DNA from: Bacillus sp. EB106-08-02-XG196
GTDB taxonomy: Bacteria; Bacillota; Bacilli; Bacillales; Cytobacillaceae
DNA: 64,000 nucleotides
Assembly (NCBI RefSeq): GCF_013396335.1
Contig: NZ_JABWSY010000010.1
Location: forward strand, 43,517-107,516
Direction: 5' to 3'
Under the pieces are notes generated by a model. It was given only the letters and a program-made list of their open reading frames with translations. It made no database searches and had not been told where the DNA came from. Shown piece after piece: positions 1 to 9,209 of this stretch; the first letter of the stretch is position 1, and every line of letters starts with the position of its first letter. The translations under genes and the position numbers were made by a program.

Positions 1-300
1 CTGGCGGATGGCGAGAAATACTGGCGGATAGCCAGAAACACTGGCGGATAGCCAGAAACACTGGCGGATAGCCAGAAACACTGGCGGATAGCCAGAAACA
101 CTGGCGGATAGCCAGAAACACTGGCGGATGGCGAGAAACACTGGCGGATGGCGAGAAACACTGGCGGATGGCGAGAAATACTGGCGGATAGCCAGAAACA
201 CTGGCGGATAGCCAGAAACACTGGCGGATAGCGAGAAATACTGGCGGATGGCAAGAAATACTGGCGGATGGCAAGATTTACTATCGGATAACTGCAACTT
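1..300. repeat. 20-bp tandem repeat array, about 14 units plus a decayed 15th
   Basis: The unit is CTGGCGGATAGCCAGAAACA and repeats in register every 20 bp through base 280; 281-300 is a degenerate copy. In one variant CTGGC and GCCAG form a perfect 5-bp inverted repeat around a GGATA loop. The others read GGATG followed by GCGAG or GCAAG, which breaks the middle pair, and the two positions change together except in unit 12. The array continues past the left edge. The minus strand has no stop codon in any frame across it, but there is no start or ribosome site, so I do not call a gene. There are no unique spacers, so it is not CRISPR. Confidence 0.95.
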
Positions 301-369
301 TTTTGGAAATGAACATTTTTTAGGGTATTATCATACATAATAGTAGCCCTTTTAATGGAGTTGATCTGT

Positions 370-801
370 TTGAAAAAGCCGAACGTGGAGGAAGTCCTTC
401 AACAGGGAATACATGGACCTTTGGAGACGAAGCCGGATGAAAGGCGGAAATTTTTAGGTACCTTACGAGAACGCATCATTCTTGCTCTTAAGAAAAGCCA
501 AGTGGCAGAAGCAACGATTTATCCCCAAGTGGAGAAGGAAATGAAGAAAAATCCTCAGGTAAATCTCTTGCTAAATGGAAATCTGGACTATACCGTCTTA
601 TCCAAATATGTAAAATTAGCAGCCAAACACAATATTGAGCATAAAATTGTAACCAACAAGGAACATGATACTGAAGTGGGCTTATTGCTTGCGATGGACG
701 AAGCGATTGATAAAGAAGATATTTACATCACCCAAAAAGAAATCAGTCCACCTGAACCTCAAAAAAGCAAAGGACTTTTTGCGAAACTTTTTAAACGATA
801 A
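370..801 (+). CDS. yueI: YueI family protein (DUF1694)
   Basis: This 143-residue protein closely resembles Bacillus subtilis YueI, with the stretch QQGIHGPLETKPDERRKFLG near the N-terminus matching what I recall of that family. The function of YueI is unknown. The frame opens at ATG 355, but GGAG at 357-360 lies inside that reading and sits 9 bases before TTG 370, so TTG 370 is the better start. The C-terminal tail is short and basic (KSKGLFAKLFKR). It is monocistronic, closed by a strong terminator. In B. subtilis yueI lies beside pncA and pncB; here those genes are about 14 kb downstream, so the cluster has been split. Confidence 0.85.
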   Translation: MKKPNVEEVLQQGIHGPLETKPDERRKFLGTLRERIILALKKSQVAEATIYPQVEKEMKKNPQVNLLLNGNLDYTVLSKYVKLAAKHNIEHKIVTNKEHDTEVGLLLAMDEAIDKEDIYITQKEISPPEPQKSKGLFAKLFKR

Positions 802-803
802 AC

Positions 804-842
804 ACAAAGGAAGCAGTCTATCCCGACTGCTTCCTTTGTTAT
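804..842 (+). terminator. Rho-independent terminator of yueI
   Basis: A perfect 15-bp stem (804-818 with 825-839) built on GGAAGCAGTC, closed by a 6-base loop and followed by a short T-rich tail. From here to 1097 I see no gene; an AGGAGGAGG at about 855-864 precedes only a 6-codon frame. Confidence 0.85.
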
Positions 843-1097
843 TCACAAGGTTCATTAGGAGGAGGTATTTTGAACTATATTTGGGTATAACTGGAATTTA
901 ACAAAAAATTAGAATATTATACTAGTAAGGAGATTACCATTTAAACCACTAATAAGGAAGGGAGTGCACTAAATAGCAACCTCATAATAGGAACGAAAAG
1001 AAAAATGGTCAGGTAGAAAGTAGGTATTACATTACCTTTTCCTTTTTACTAGAGATTACTAGAATGCTAACCTCTGACCAAATCTAGGAGGAGAATT

Positions 1098-1640
1098 ATG
1101 AGAAAATGTAAATTACTCTTTATTGTGATTGTTCTAATGATTATACTTTCAGGATGCAAATATCCAACTCTGGAAAAAGCCATCGCAGAAACGATTCCCT
1201 TTGAAGTACAAGAAGTTTTATACAAGAAGAAAGTTGATGGAATCACTATAGTTCTGTACTCTACGAAAGCAGAAGGGGAAGAAGTTAAACACTTAAAAGA
1301 ACCGGTACTGGGCGTTTCTTTCTTTGAAGGGAACGATGAAGAAGGATGGAAAAATGATGGTCCGAATGGGTGGGAGCATGCGGAGAGCGAAACCTATTCC
1401 ATTTATCATGAGAACTACACCAAGTACGATGACAAAGGTAATGTTCTTAAAGATATTTACGTTGTGTTTGGAGAAATCAATAATGAGAATATCACTGCCA
1501 TTGAAATAGCCGATCAGGATAGTGAAGAATACAAAAAGGCAAAGATAATTAAAGAAGGAAAAAAACGATACTATGTAGGAGTAGGCTACCGGCCAAAGGT
1601 CAAGGCTTTAAATGGTAATGGCGAGGAAATTCCACAATAG
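1098..1640 (+). CDS. Predicted lipoprotein of unknown function
   Basis: The 180-residue product starts with a typical lipoprotein signal: MRKCK, a hydrophobic core, and the lipobox LSGC with the lipidated cysteine at residue 20. The mature part is acidic and hydrophilic with no family I recognise, so it is probably a small domain tethered to the outer face of the membrane. GGAGGAGAATT directly before ATG 1098 fixes the start. It is followed after 33 bases by another small membrane-anchored gene, so the two may be cotranscribed. No function is assigned. Confidence 0.8.
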   Translation: MRKCKLLFIVIVLMIILSGCKYPTLEKAIAETIPFEVQEVLYKKKVDGITIVLYSTKAEGEEVKHLKEPVLGVSFFEGNDEEGWKNDGPNGWEHAESETYSIYHENYTKYDDKGNVLKDIYVVFGEINNENITAIEIADQDSEEYKKAKIIKEGKKRYYVGVGYRPKVKALNGNGEEIPQ

Positions 1641-1673
1641 TTTAATGCATATTGAAATTCTGGGGATGGATAT

Positions 1674-2030
1674 ATGCTAGAAAATAAATCACTTTTGACT
1701 TCATCATTGATTTTATCGATCGGTATCATAATAGGCTGTTATCTGCTTGCTTCAAAACCAGTCTCAGAAGTAATTGATTCTTCCAGTAAATCCGAGGTAC
1801 AAGGCAGCATACTACTGAATATAAAAGAAACATCTGTACTTTTAGGGATATCAGAAGATGAATTAAAAAAGATTATGGCTGAGGAAAAAAGAATATTAAA
1901 TACTACAGGTTCTTATGATGGCCCCATGCTTCCATATATTGTTATTGAGGGAAAGCAGTATTTTGAAAGAACACAATTATTATTATGGGCACAAGAATCA
2001 GCGACACTGCACAAGGAATATGGATTGTAG
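1674..2030 (+). CDS. Membrane-anchored helix-turn-helix-like small protein
   Basis: This 118-residue protein has one N-terminal membrane segment (about residues 8-26) and then a short polar linker. Residues 48-105 carry the pattern LLNIKETSVLLGISEDEL, followed by a conserved-looking YIVIEGKQYF and LLLWAQES, which resembles the excisionase/MerR-like winged helix used by DNA-binding and adaptor proteins. That similarity is my inference from the pattern. The start has GGGGATGGATAT before ATG. It sits between the lipoprotein and a zinc-ribbon gene, 21 bases before the latter, probably in one transcript. Confidence 0.65.
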   Translation: MLENKSLLTSSLILSIGIIIGCYLLASKPVSEVIDSSSKSEVQGSILLNIKETSVLLGISEDELKKIMAEEKRILNTTGSYDGPMLPYIVIEGKQYFERTQLLLWAQESATLHKEYGL

Positions 2031-2051
2031 ATAGGGAGGTCTTCGAGCTGG

Positions 2052-2312
2052 ATGGCAAAGAAAAGTTTCTTTAAATTGTTTGCTAAGAACTTAAAAAAGT
2101 CATTAGGTCCAGGGCAGTACCAAGCAAATGGAATTAATGTATCATGTGTACATTGTAAATATGATTGGTTTGAGGAAGGGAATGCTCAATTGAATACATC
2201 CTTAGCGACCTTTTTTAATCTTGACTTTGCCAATCCAACCGCAACGATACTTACCTGTCGTCAATGCGGGTATGTCCATTGGTTTTACAAAAAGGTTAAT
2301 AGAATCGATTGA
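2052..2312 (+). CDS. Zinc-ribbon protein, predicted nucleic-acid binding (COG3478-like)
   Basis: An 86-residue protein with two CxxC knuckles at C32/C35 (SCVHC) and C69/C72 (TCRQCGY), the arrangement of small zinc-ribbon proteins related to the COG3478/PF09855 family. The N-terminal 20 residues are lysine-rich. Binding of nucleic acid is a family prediction and has no support beyond the fold. The start ATG 2052 has GGGAGG at 2035-2040. A weak hairpin with a T-run (GAGC/GCTC, 2324-2342) follows. Confidence 0.7.
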   Translation: MAKKSFFKLFAKNLKKSLGPGQYQANGINVSCVHCKYDWFEEGNAQLNTSLATFFNLDFANPTATILTCRQCGYVHWFYKKVNRID

Positions 2313-2394
2313 ACAAAATCATGGAGCTGCGGCTCTTTTTTTTATGCTATCAATCTAAAAAGCGATGCTTTTGCCAATACTGATGAGGGAATCA

Positions 2395-2424
2395 TTGCGG
2401 TAAAGCGGAAAAGTTTGGTATTAT
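2395..2424 (+). promoter_or_regulatory. Candidate sigma-A promoter of gatCAB
   Basis: TTGCGG at 2395-2400 and TATTAT at 2419-2424 are separated by 18 bases and lie about 44 bases before the gatC start. The match is good but not perfect, and it was picked by eye. Confidence 0.45.
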
Positions 2425-2467
2425 CAATAATAAAATGATTATGACAAAAAGAATTGGGGGTAAAAAA

Positions 2468-2761
2468 ATGACACGAATCTCAAACGAGCAAGTGAAACAT
2501 GTAGCAAACTTGGCTAGATTAGCGATAACTGAAGAAGAGGCTGAGAAGTTTACGAAACAGTTGGACGCGATTATTACATTTGCAGAACAGTTAAATGAAT
2601 TAGATACGGAAAACGTGGAACCAACCTACCATGTGCTGGATATGAAAAATATCTTCCGTGAGGACATCAAGCAAACAGGACTGCCACGTGAAGAAGTACT
2701 AAAAAATGCGCCAGACCACCAGGATGGACAAATTAAAGTCCCAGCAATCATGGGGGAGTAG
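2468..2761 (+). CDS. gatC: Aspartyl/glutamyl-tRNA amidotransferase subunit C
   Basis: A 97-residue GatC, the small subunit that holds GatA and GatB together in the complex that converts Glu-tRNA(Gln) (and Asp-tRNA(Asn)) to the amidated form. Most Gram-positive bacteria, lacking glutaminyl-tRNA synthetase, depend on it. The opening [21 protein letters not shown] and the [15 protein letters not shown] segment are diagnostic. An upstream in-frame ATG exists at 2435, but GGGGG at 2456-2460 selects ATG 2468. It is the first gene of gatCAB, with gatA starting 12 bases later. Confidence 0.97.
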   Translation: MTRISNEQVKHVANLARLAITEEEAEKFTKQLDAIITFAEQLNELDTENVEPTYHVLDMKNIFREDIKQTGLPREEVLKNAPDHQDGQIKVPAIMGE

Positions 2762-2773
2762 GGGGAAAGATAA

Positions 2774-4231
2774 GTGAGTTTATTTGATTATAAAGTTTCA
2801 GATCTTCATGAACTTTTACATAAAAAGGAATTAAAGGTCACTGATCTTGTTGAAGAGTCGTATAAAAGAATTGCTCAGGTTGATGACAAGGTACAAGCAT
2901 TTCTAACGTTAGATGAAGAAAAGGCAAGACAAACTGCAAACTCACTCGATGAGAAGCTTATTGCCAACTCCACAAATAACTTGTTATTTGGGATGCCGAT
3001 TGGCATAAAGGACAATATTGTCACAAAAGGACTTCGGACAACCTGTGCAAGTAAGATACTTGAAAACTTTAATCCTATCTATGATGCTACGGTTGTTCAA
3101 AAGTTGCAGCAACAGGAAACCGTAACGATTGGAAAGTTAAATATGGATGAGTTTGCGATGGGGTCTTCTAACGAAAATTCCCATTATCAAAAGACCCGTA
3201 ATCCATGGGACTTAGAGAGAGTACCAGGCGGTTCATCAGGCGGTTCAGCGGCTTCTGTTGCCGCAGGCGAAGTACTGTTTTCTTTAGGTTCTGATACAGG
3301 GGGATCTATTCGCCAGCCGGCAGCTTTTTGTGGAGTAGTAGGGTTAAAGCCAACATATGGCCGTGTGTCACGTTTTGGGTTGGTTGCATTTGCATCATCC
3401 CTTGACCAAATCGGACCGATTACAAGAACGGTTGAAGATAATGCTTATCTTTTGCAAGCGATATCCGGTCTAGATCCAATGGACTCGACCTCAGCGAACG
3501 TGGATGTACCGAATTTCGTCTCTGCATTAACTGGAGATGTTAAAGGGTTAAAAATCGCCGTACCTAAAGAGTATCTTGGCGAGGGCGTAAATGAAACAGT
3601 CCGTCAGTCTGTATTAGATGCTTTAAAGGTCCTTGAAAAACAGGGGGCAGTGTGGGAAGAGGTTTCCCTGCCGCATTCTAAATATGCTTTAGCGGCCTAT
3701 TATTTGCTTTCTTCTTCAGAAGCTTCTGCCAATCTAGCTCGCTTTGATGGCGTTCGATATGGCTATAGGACTCCGAATGCTGATAACTTACTTGATTTAT
3801 ATAAGAAGTCTAGATCTGAAGGCTTTGGTGACGAGGTTAAACGCAGAATTATGCTCGGTACCTTTGCATTAAGTTCTGGTTATTACGATGCTTATTACAA
3901 AAAAGCACAACAGGTTCGAACGTTAATTAAGAAAGACTTTGAAGATGTATTTGAAAAATATGATTGTCTAGTTGGTCCAACCACACCAACTCCAGCGTTT
4001 AAAATTGGTGAAAATATTGATGACCCATTAACAATGTACGCAAATGATATTCTAACGATTCCCGTTAATCTAGCAGGAGTGCCGGGGATTTCCGTTCCGT
4101 GTGGATTTGATAATGGATTGCCGCTTGGCTTGCAAATTATCGGCAAGCACTTTGATGAAGCGACCATTTATCGCGTAGCACATGCATTTGAACAGGCAAC
4201 AGATTTTCATAAACAGAAGCCAGGATTATAG
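2774..4231 (+). CDS. gatA: Aspartyl/glutamyl-tRNA amidotransferase subunit A
   Basis: A 485-residue amidase-signature enzyme that releases ammonia from glutamine and channels it to GatB. The Lys-Ser-Ser triad is visible: K79 in [10 protein letters not shown]154 in PGGSSGGS, and S178 in DTGGSIR. Length is normal for the family. The start is GTG 2774 behind GGGGGAAAG at 2761-2769. It lies 12 bases after gatC and 12 bases before gatB, in the standard order. Confidence 0.98.
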   Translation: MSLFDYKVSDLHELLHKKELKVTDLVEESYKRIAQVDDKVQAFLTLDEEKARQTANSLDEKLIANSTNNLLFGMPIGIKDNIVTKGLRTTCASKILENFNPIYDATVVQKLQQQETVTIGKLNMDEFAMGSSNENSHYQKTRNPWDLERVPGGSSGGSAASVAAGEVLFSLGSDTGGSIRQPAAFCGVVGLKPTYGRVSRFGLVAFASSLDQIGPITRTVEDNAYLLQAISGLDPMDSTSANVDVPNFVSALTGDVKGLKIAVPKEYLGEGVNETVRQSVLDALKVLEKQGAVWEEVSLPHSKYALAAYYLLSSSEASANLARFDGVRYGYRTPNADNLLDLYKKSRSEGFGDEVKRRIMLGTFALSSGYYDAYYKKAQQVRTLIKKDFEDVFEKYDCLVGPTTPTPAFKIGENIDDPLTMYANDILTIPVNLAGVPGISVPCGFDNGLPLGLQIIGKHFDEATIYRVAHAFEQATDFHKQKPGL

Positions 4232-4243
4232 GGGGTGAAGACG

Positions 4244-5671
4244 ATGGAATTTGAAACGGTGATTGGACTTGAAGTGCATGTAGAGTTAAAGACAGATTCG
4301 AAAATCTTTTCGGCCAGCCCAAACCATTTTGGGTCCGAGCCAAATACGAATACAAGTGTGATTGACCTTGGTTATCCAGGAGTGCTGCCGGTCCTTAACA
4401 AAAAGGCAGTGGAATTCGGAATGAAGGCAGCAATGGCCTTGAATTGCCAGGTAGCTACTCACACGAAATTTGATCGAAAGAACTATTTTTATCCAGATAA
4501 TCCGAAGGCCTATCAGATTTCTCAATTTGATAAACCAATCGGGGAGCATGGCTGGATTGATATTGAGGTAAACGGCTATACAAAACGGATTGGAATTACA
4601 AGGATTCATTTAGAAGAAGACGCAGGGAAACTGAGTCACGGGAATGGCTATTCATTAGTGGATTATAACCGCCAGGGAACTCCGCTTGTGGAAATCGTTT
4701 CTGAGCCAGATATCCGTACTCCAGATGAGGCCTATGCCTATCTTGAAAAATTAAAATCCATCATCCAATACACAGGTGTTTCTGACTGTAAGATGGAAGA
4801 AGGATCCTTACGTTGTGACGCCAATATTTCGATTCGTCCAGTTGGACAAGAAGAGTTTGGAACGAAGACAGAATTAAAGAACTTAAACTCTTTTAATTTC
4901 GTCCGTAAAGGTCTGGAATTTGAGGAAAAGCGTCAGCGTGAGGTTGTCACGAGTGGCGGGACAATTGATCAAGAGACTCGGCGATTTGATGAAGCTACAG
5001 GAGCTACCTTACTAATGCGTGTCAAAGAGGGATCGGACGATTACCGGTACTTCCCAGAACCAGACTTACTTGATATTTATATTGATGAGGAATGGAAAGC
5101 ACGAATTGCTGCTGAAATTCCTGAACTTCCAGACCAGCGGCAAAATCGTTATATAAATGAACTCGGATTACCTGTTTATGATGCCAAGGTGTTAACAGTA
5201 ACAAAAGAAATGGCTGATTTCTTTGAAGGAGCTGTGGCAGCAGGTGCAGAGGCGAAATTGGCTTCGAACTGGATTATGGGAGATGTTTCTGCTTACCTGA
5301 ATGCTGAGGGGAAAGAACTTCACCAAATTGCTTTAACACCTGAAGGCTTAGCTAGTATGATTAAGCTTATCGAGAACGGAACCATTTCTTCCAAAATCGC
5401 AAAGACTGTTTTCAAAGAGTTGATTGAAAATGGCGGCGATGCTGAGAAAATCGTTAAGGAAAAAGGGCTTGTACAAATTTCAGATGAAGGAACACTGTTG
5501 AAAATCATTTCAGAGGTCCTCGACGGTAATCCACAATCGGTAGAAGACTTTAAGAATGGAAAAAATAAGGCAGTTGGTTTCCTCGTTGGCCAGCTAATGA
5601 AGGCAACAAAGGGGCAGGCAAACCCACAAATAGTAAACAAATTATTAAATCAGGAATTAAGCAAACGATAA
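4244..5671 (+). CDS. gatB: Aspartyl/glutamyl-tRNA amidotransferase subunit B
   Basis: A 475-residue GatB, which binds the misacylated tRNA, phosphorylates the Glu or Asp side chain and amidates it with ammonia from GatA. The N-terminus [14 protein letters not shown] and the catalytic-cradle motif [17 protein letters not shown] are diagnostic; the last 150 residues form the YqeY-like tRNA-binding tail. The frame extends up to 4235, but GGGGGTG at 4231-4237 with proper spacing selects ATG 4244. It is the last gene of the operon, followed by a strong terminator. Confidence 0.98.
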   Translation: MEFETVIGLEVHVELKTDSKIFSASPNHFGSEPNTNTSVIDLGYPGVLPVLNKKAVEFGMKAAMALNCQVATHTKFDRKNYFYPDNPKAYQISQFDKPIGEHGWIDIEVNGYTKRIGITRIHLEEDAGKLSHGNGYSLVDYNRQGTPLVEIVSEPDIRTPDEAYAYLEKLKSIIQYTGVSDCKMEEGSLRCDANISIRPVGQEEFGTKTELKNLNSFNFVRKGLEFEEKRQREVVTSGGTIDQETRRFDEATGATLLMRVKEGSDDYRYFPEPDLLDIYIDEEWKARIAAEIPELPDQRQNRYINELGLPVYDAKVLTVTKEMADFFEGAVAAGAEAKLASNWIMGDVSAYLNAEGKELHQIALTPEGLASMIKLIENGTISSKIAKTVFKELIENGGDAEKIVKEKGLVQISDEGTLLKIISEVLDGNPQSVEDFKNGKNKAVGFLVGQLMKATKGQANPQIVNKLLNQELSKR

Positions 5672-5677
5672 AATAAG

Positions 5678-5712
5678 AAGCTGGCAGATATTATTCTGCC
5701 AGCTTTTTTGTC
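5678..5712 (+). terminator. Terminator of gatCAB
   Basis: An 11-bp perfect stem on AAGCTGGCAGA (5678-5688 with 5695-5705) with a 6-base loop, followed by TTTTTT. Confidence 0.93.
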
Positions 5713-5780
5713 GAAAAAATCTCGACATATTTTTTTGAAGTTTTCCCGGGAAAACCCATTAACTATAGGGACTTGAATAA

Positions 5781-6122
5781 AACTAATCAAACGTTTAATT
5801 AGACGACATAATTCATCCCTTTTTTTTATGGAAAGCTTTTAATAATTTGGCTTGAAGTATTTTTTAATCAAACGTTTGATTAGTCTTGGCGCTGGGGATT
5901 ATTGTCGAGTGGTTACCTGTTGGCAGCCAATAATGATAATGGACTGAATTCGGACCGATAAATCGACAATCATTTTAAAACAATTTAGGCAAAAAGCCTT
6001 TCGTTGAAGGGTTTTACCGCTATTTAATCAAATGATTAGTTACATGACAGGATTCTACCCTTTTTTTATAAAAAAACCTATAATATCAGGGGTTGAATCA
6101 AAACTAATCAAACGTTTGGTTA
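5781..6122. repeat. Four AATCAAACGTTTGATT-type palindromes between convergent genes
   Basis: Near-identical palindromes are centred at about 5792, 5873, 6031 and 6113; the third lacks the central CG (TAATCAAATGATTA). Centre spacings are 81, 158 and 82 bases. The sequence after the first and third copies is also alike (ATTC, then CCC and a run of 7-8 T), so the layout looks like a duplicated 80-bp unit. The block lies between the 3' ends of gatB and putP, where no promoter for either gene is expected. A second array of the same palindrome is at 36596-36959. Otherwise 5713-6160 holds nothing I can call. Confidence 0.85.
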
Positions 6123-6160
6123 ACAAGAAAAGGAGGGAATTGTCGATCGGTCAGATTGAA

Positions 6161-6194
6161 AAAAATACCCGGATATTGATATCCAGGTATTTCT
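6161..6194 (-). terminator. Terminator of putP
   Basis: A long stem with AAATACC and GGATAT arms (6163-6176 with 6179-6192) lies just past the putP stop. On the minus strand it is followed by a T-run. Confidence 0.85.
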
Positions 6195-6202
6195 AAAAAT
6201 TT

Positions 6203-7681
6203 CTATTCCTTCGTTAATAAGCGAACACTTTCATCAAACTCTTTTTCAATCACTTCATTTTTCTTATAGGTAACGAAGCTTACAATAACAGAAACGATAA
6301 GGTTAAGGACAAAGCCCGGAACAATCTCGTAAAGTCTGTCGCCAAGTCCAACATTTTTCCAAACAATGACGGTGACAGCACCCACGATCATTCCAAAAAG
6401 TGCTCCCCAATTGGTCATCCTTTTCCAGAATAGACTTAAGAGGATAACCGGACCGAAGGCAGCCCCAAACCCAGCCCATGCGTAGGCAACAAGGTCTAAT
6501 ATCGTACTGTTTTGCTTGAAAGCTAAAGCAGACGCAACGACAGCGACAAGAAGGACAGCCATTCTCCCTAAGAAAACAAGATGTTTATCCTTTGCTTCTT
6601 TATTCATTACCACTTTGTATAAATCTTCAACCAATGCACTGGATGTTACGATTAATTGAGAAGAAATCGTACTCATAATGGCCGCAAGAATCGCAGCCAG
6701 TGCGAAACCAGCAAATAGCGGGTGGAATAATATCTGACTCAATTCTATAAATACGGCTTCAGGGTTTTCTAGTACATGTTGAGGATTCTTCTCAAAAAAA
6801 GCAATCCCAATTAATCCTGTGAAAATTGTCCCGATAAGGGTTATAATCATCCAGCCCATACCAATTCTGCGGGCGCTCTTTGTTTCTTTAATCGTCTTAA
6901 TCGCCATAAAGCGGACAATGATGTGAGGCTGACCAAAATAGCCGAGTCCCCATGCCATTGCAGAAACAATTCCTAAAAAGGTTGTTCCTTTTAACATATC
7001 AAGTTTAGTTGGGTCGATAGCACGAATCGTTTCAAACGTTTCTGCAGGACCACCCGTACTGAAGATTCCAATAGCCGGAACAAGCAGTAGTGCTACCAGC
7101 ATCATTAGTCCTTGAATAAAGTCTGTATAACTTACGGCTAAGAATCCTCCGAATAATGTGTAGGCCACTACAACGCCGCCAACGATATAAAGACCTGTAT
7201 GGTAACTCGTACCAAAGGAACTCTCAAAAAAGACCGCTCCAGAAACCATCCCAGAAGAAACATAGAAAGTAAAGAAAATAAGGATAACAATACCAGAAAC
7301 AATACGGAGCAATTTCGTATTATCTTTAAAACGGTTTTCTAGATAGCTTGGAATCGTAATTGAATCATTGGCAACCTGTGTATAAGAGCGTAGTCGTGGT
7401 GCAACCAATAACCAGTTGAGATAAGCGCCAATTGTTAAACCAATGGCAATCCAGGCATCAGCTAGACCGGTTACATAAATTCCACCAGGCAAGCCCATTA
7501 ACAGCCAGCCGCTCATATCTGCAGCCCCAGCACTTAAAGCGGTTACAGCAGGTCCTAAAGACCTTCCCCCAAGCATGTAATCCGTTAGATTGCTAGTTTT
7601 TCGATAAGAATACCAACCGATAAAAAGCATCATGGCAATGTAAATTCCAATCGATACTAGCTGAAGTGTTTCATTGGACAT
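6203..7681 (-). CDS. putP: Sodium/proline symporter (PutP/OpuE family)
   Basis: A 492-residue SSS-family transporter with about 13 membrane helices. The segments YMLGGRSLGPAVTALSAGAA near the start, GWLLMGLPG, and GLGYFGQPHIIVRFMA are typical of proline uptake carriers. Length equals what I recall for B. subtilis OpuE (492), so a role in osmoprotective proline uptake is as plausible as catabolic uptake; the sequence alone does not decide. On the minus strand AGGGGGAAAATCT precedes ATG 7681. It is a single gene. Confidence 0.93.
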   Translation of the reverse strand: MSNETLQLVSIGIYIAMMLFIGWYSYRKTSNLTDYMLGGRSLGPAVTALSAGAADMSGWLLMGLPGGIYVTGLADAWIAIGLTIGAYLNWLLVAPRLRSYTQVANDSITIPSYLENRFKDNTKLLRIVSGIVILIFFTFYVSSGMVSGAVFFESSFGTSYHTGLYIVGGVVVAYTLFGGFLAVSYTDFIQGLMMLVALLLVPAIGIFSTGGPAETFETIRAIDPTKLDMLKGTTFLGIVSAMAWGLGYFGQPHIIVRFMAIKTIKETKSARRIGMGWMIITLIGTIFTGLIGIAFFEKNPQHVLENPEAVFIELSQILFHPLFAGFALAAILAAIMSTISSQLIVTSSALVEDLYKVVMNKEAKDKHLVFLGRMAVLLVAVVASALAFKQNSTILDLVAYAWAGFGAAFGPVILLSLFWKRMTNWGALFGMIVGAVTVIVWKNVGLGDRLYEIVPGFVLNLIVSVIVSFVTYKKNEVIEKEFDESVRLLTKE

Positions 7682-7882
7682 AGATTTTCCCCCTATTGTA
7701 GAAAAAAATTAAAATAATATTATCTATATATAAAATATTCTATCAACTAAAGAATACTTTTTCCATTGTTAATTTATTACTTTCTTAAAATAGGAAAATA
7801 TAATAGTAGGAAAGGGATAATCCATATGTTTGTACGGAAGGATTGAAAGGATTATGATAATAGTATGTTGAAGGGAGTGTTA

Positions 7883-8437
7883 ATGTTGGAATTAAATTCT
7901 TGGTTTCAAAAGGGATTAACAAAAGATCAGTACATTAATGCAATGACACGGAACAAAGAAGAAATGCTTTCCATTTATGAACGCTTTGAGTTAGGGGAAG
8001 AGGACAAACGAAAACTTGAAGCAGTCCAATCAAAAAAATTACGAGCTATTGTTCTAACAGAGGATTGGTGCGGTGACGCCATGCTTAACAACCCAGTATT
8101 ATTAAGATTAGCGGAAGCAGCTGGCATGGAAGTGCGATTTGTTCTACGAGATCAAAACCTTGAGTTAATGGACCAATATTTAACGAATGGTACTTCTAGA
8201 GCCATTCCAATTTTTATTTTTATTGACCAAGAAGGAAATGAAGTTGGAGTTTGGGGTCCGCGTGCACCTGAATTGCAGGCTCTTGTAGAAAAGGGCCGGG
8301 CTGAACTGCCTGATAAGGATGCATCGGATTTCCAAGAGAAGCAAATGGCATTATATAAAACTCTTGGGACATCTTATCAAAATGATTCATCTATTTGGCA
8401 AACCGTTGCCAACAGCATCATGAAAGCCTTTCTATAA
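7883..8437 (+). CDS. Thioredoxin-like family protein
   Basis: A 184-residue protein of the Thioredoxin_9 type. The core strand and active-site region read LTEDWCGDAMLNNP, so the usual second cysteine of CxxC is absent and the motif is WCGDA; the cis-Pro loop is SRAIPIF. The redox role is therefore uncertain: a monothiol or structural role is possible. The frame opens at ATG 7865, but AAGGGAGTG at 7871-7879 lies within that reading and serves ATG 7883. Monocistronic, with a shared terminator facing plsY. Confidence 0.75.
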   Translation: MLELNSWFQKGLTKDQYINAMTRNKEEMLSIYERFELGEEDKRKLEAVQSKKLRAIVLTEDWCGDAMLNNPVLLRLAEAAGMEVRFVLRDQNLELMDQYLTNGTSRAIPIFIFIDQEGNEVGVWGPRAPELQALVEKGRAELPDKDASDFQEKQMALYKTLGTSYQNDSSIWQTVANSIMKAFL

Positions 8438-8441
8438 AAAT

Positions 8442-8474
8442 AAATCCCTGGCATTTCAAGCCAGGGATTTTTTA
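8442..8474. terminator. Bidirectional terminator between the thioredoxin-like gene and plsY
   Basis: An 11-bp perfect stem on AAATCCCTGGC (8442-8452 with 8460-8470) followed by T residues on the plus strand and by a T-rich stretch on the minus strand. Confidence 0.9.
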
Positions 8475-9098
8475 CATCTTTAAACCATTATTCTTTGGTG
8501 GAATTCGGTCGTTAATTAGGCTCTTGTCATTTATTTTGGGTTCGATCCCAAGAATAAGGTTACGTATATTAGAACGGTGAAGATAAATCAAAAATAAAGT
8601 AAAAAATAAAAAGATAAGTTCAAATTTAACTTCTGGTGAAATATAAGAATAAATAAGCAAGCTAAGTCCTACAGATATAGAGCCGAAAAATACGTATTTT
8701 GTTAAAAATATTACCAAGAAGAACGTTGCATAAGCAATTAAAGCCACTGGGAAATTTGCCACTGCTAAAGTTCCTGCAGTTGTAGCGATGGCTTTTCCAC
8801 CGCGAAAACCGGCAAAAATAGGATAGCAATGTCCTACTACTGCCATCAGACCAAAGTAAAGTGGTGCAACATCAAGGTTGAAGTATAAAGGAAGGTAAGC
8901 AGCGAGTGCCCCTTTACCAATATCGACGAGTACCACGATAATGGCGGATCCTTTTCCAAGAACCCTTAACGTGTTGGTGGCACCAGGATTTTTGCTTCCA
9001 TGGTCGCGAATATCAATCCCGTAAACCAGCTTGCCCACAATTAAAGCAGTAGGAATACTCCCAATTAAGTAAGAAGCAATGAGCAACAACCAGAGCAT
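8472..9098 (-). CDS. plsY: Glycerol-3-phosphate acyltransferase PlsY
   Basis: A 208-residue integral membrane enzyme that transfers acyl groups from acyl-phosphate to glycerol-3-phosphate, the first step of phospholipid synthesis in Gram-positive bacteria. The three conserved stretches are visible: GSIPTALIVGK, GSKNPGATNTLRVLGK and AGFRGGKAIATTAG. About five membrane helices. The frame extends to 9149, but AAAGGA on the minus strand serves the ATG at 9098 (or the one at 9107). The last residues are charged and a little longer than usual. Confidence 0.95.
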   Translation of the reverse strand: MLWLLLIASYLIGSIPTALIVGKLVYGIDIRDHGSKNPGATNTLRVLGKGSAIIVVLVDIGKGALAAYLPLYFNLDVAPLYFGLMAVVGHCYPIFAGFRGGKAIATTAGTLAVANFPVALIAYATFFLVIFLTKYVFFGSISVGLSLLIYSYISPEVKFELIFLFFTLFLIYLHRSNIRNLILGIEPKINDKSLINDRIPPKNNGLKM

Positions 9099-9209
9099 AA
9101 TGATCATTCCTTTGTTAGAGTATCTACAGTATAAATAGCATTTTATCAAAGTTCAATGGTATTATTTTAATGAGTTCCTAATCTAGGAAAATTAAAAGGG
9201 GCGACAGAC

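Noticed and set aside
1-300. Possible CRISPR array
   Set aside because: The 20-bp units follow one another with no unique spacers and no cas genes are near.
665-901. 78-residue open frame overlapping the end of yueI
   Set aside because: It is a +1 shadow of yueI that runs through the terminator and has no ribosome site.
841-1097. AGGAGGAGGT followed by TTG near 870
   Set aside because: The frame ends after six codons.
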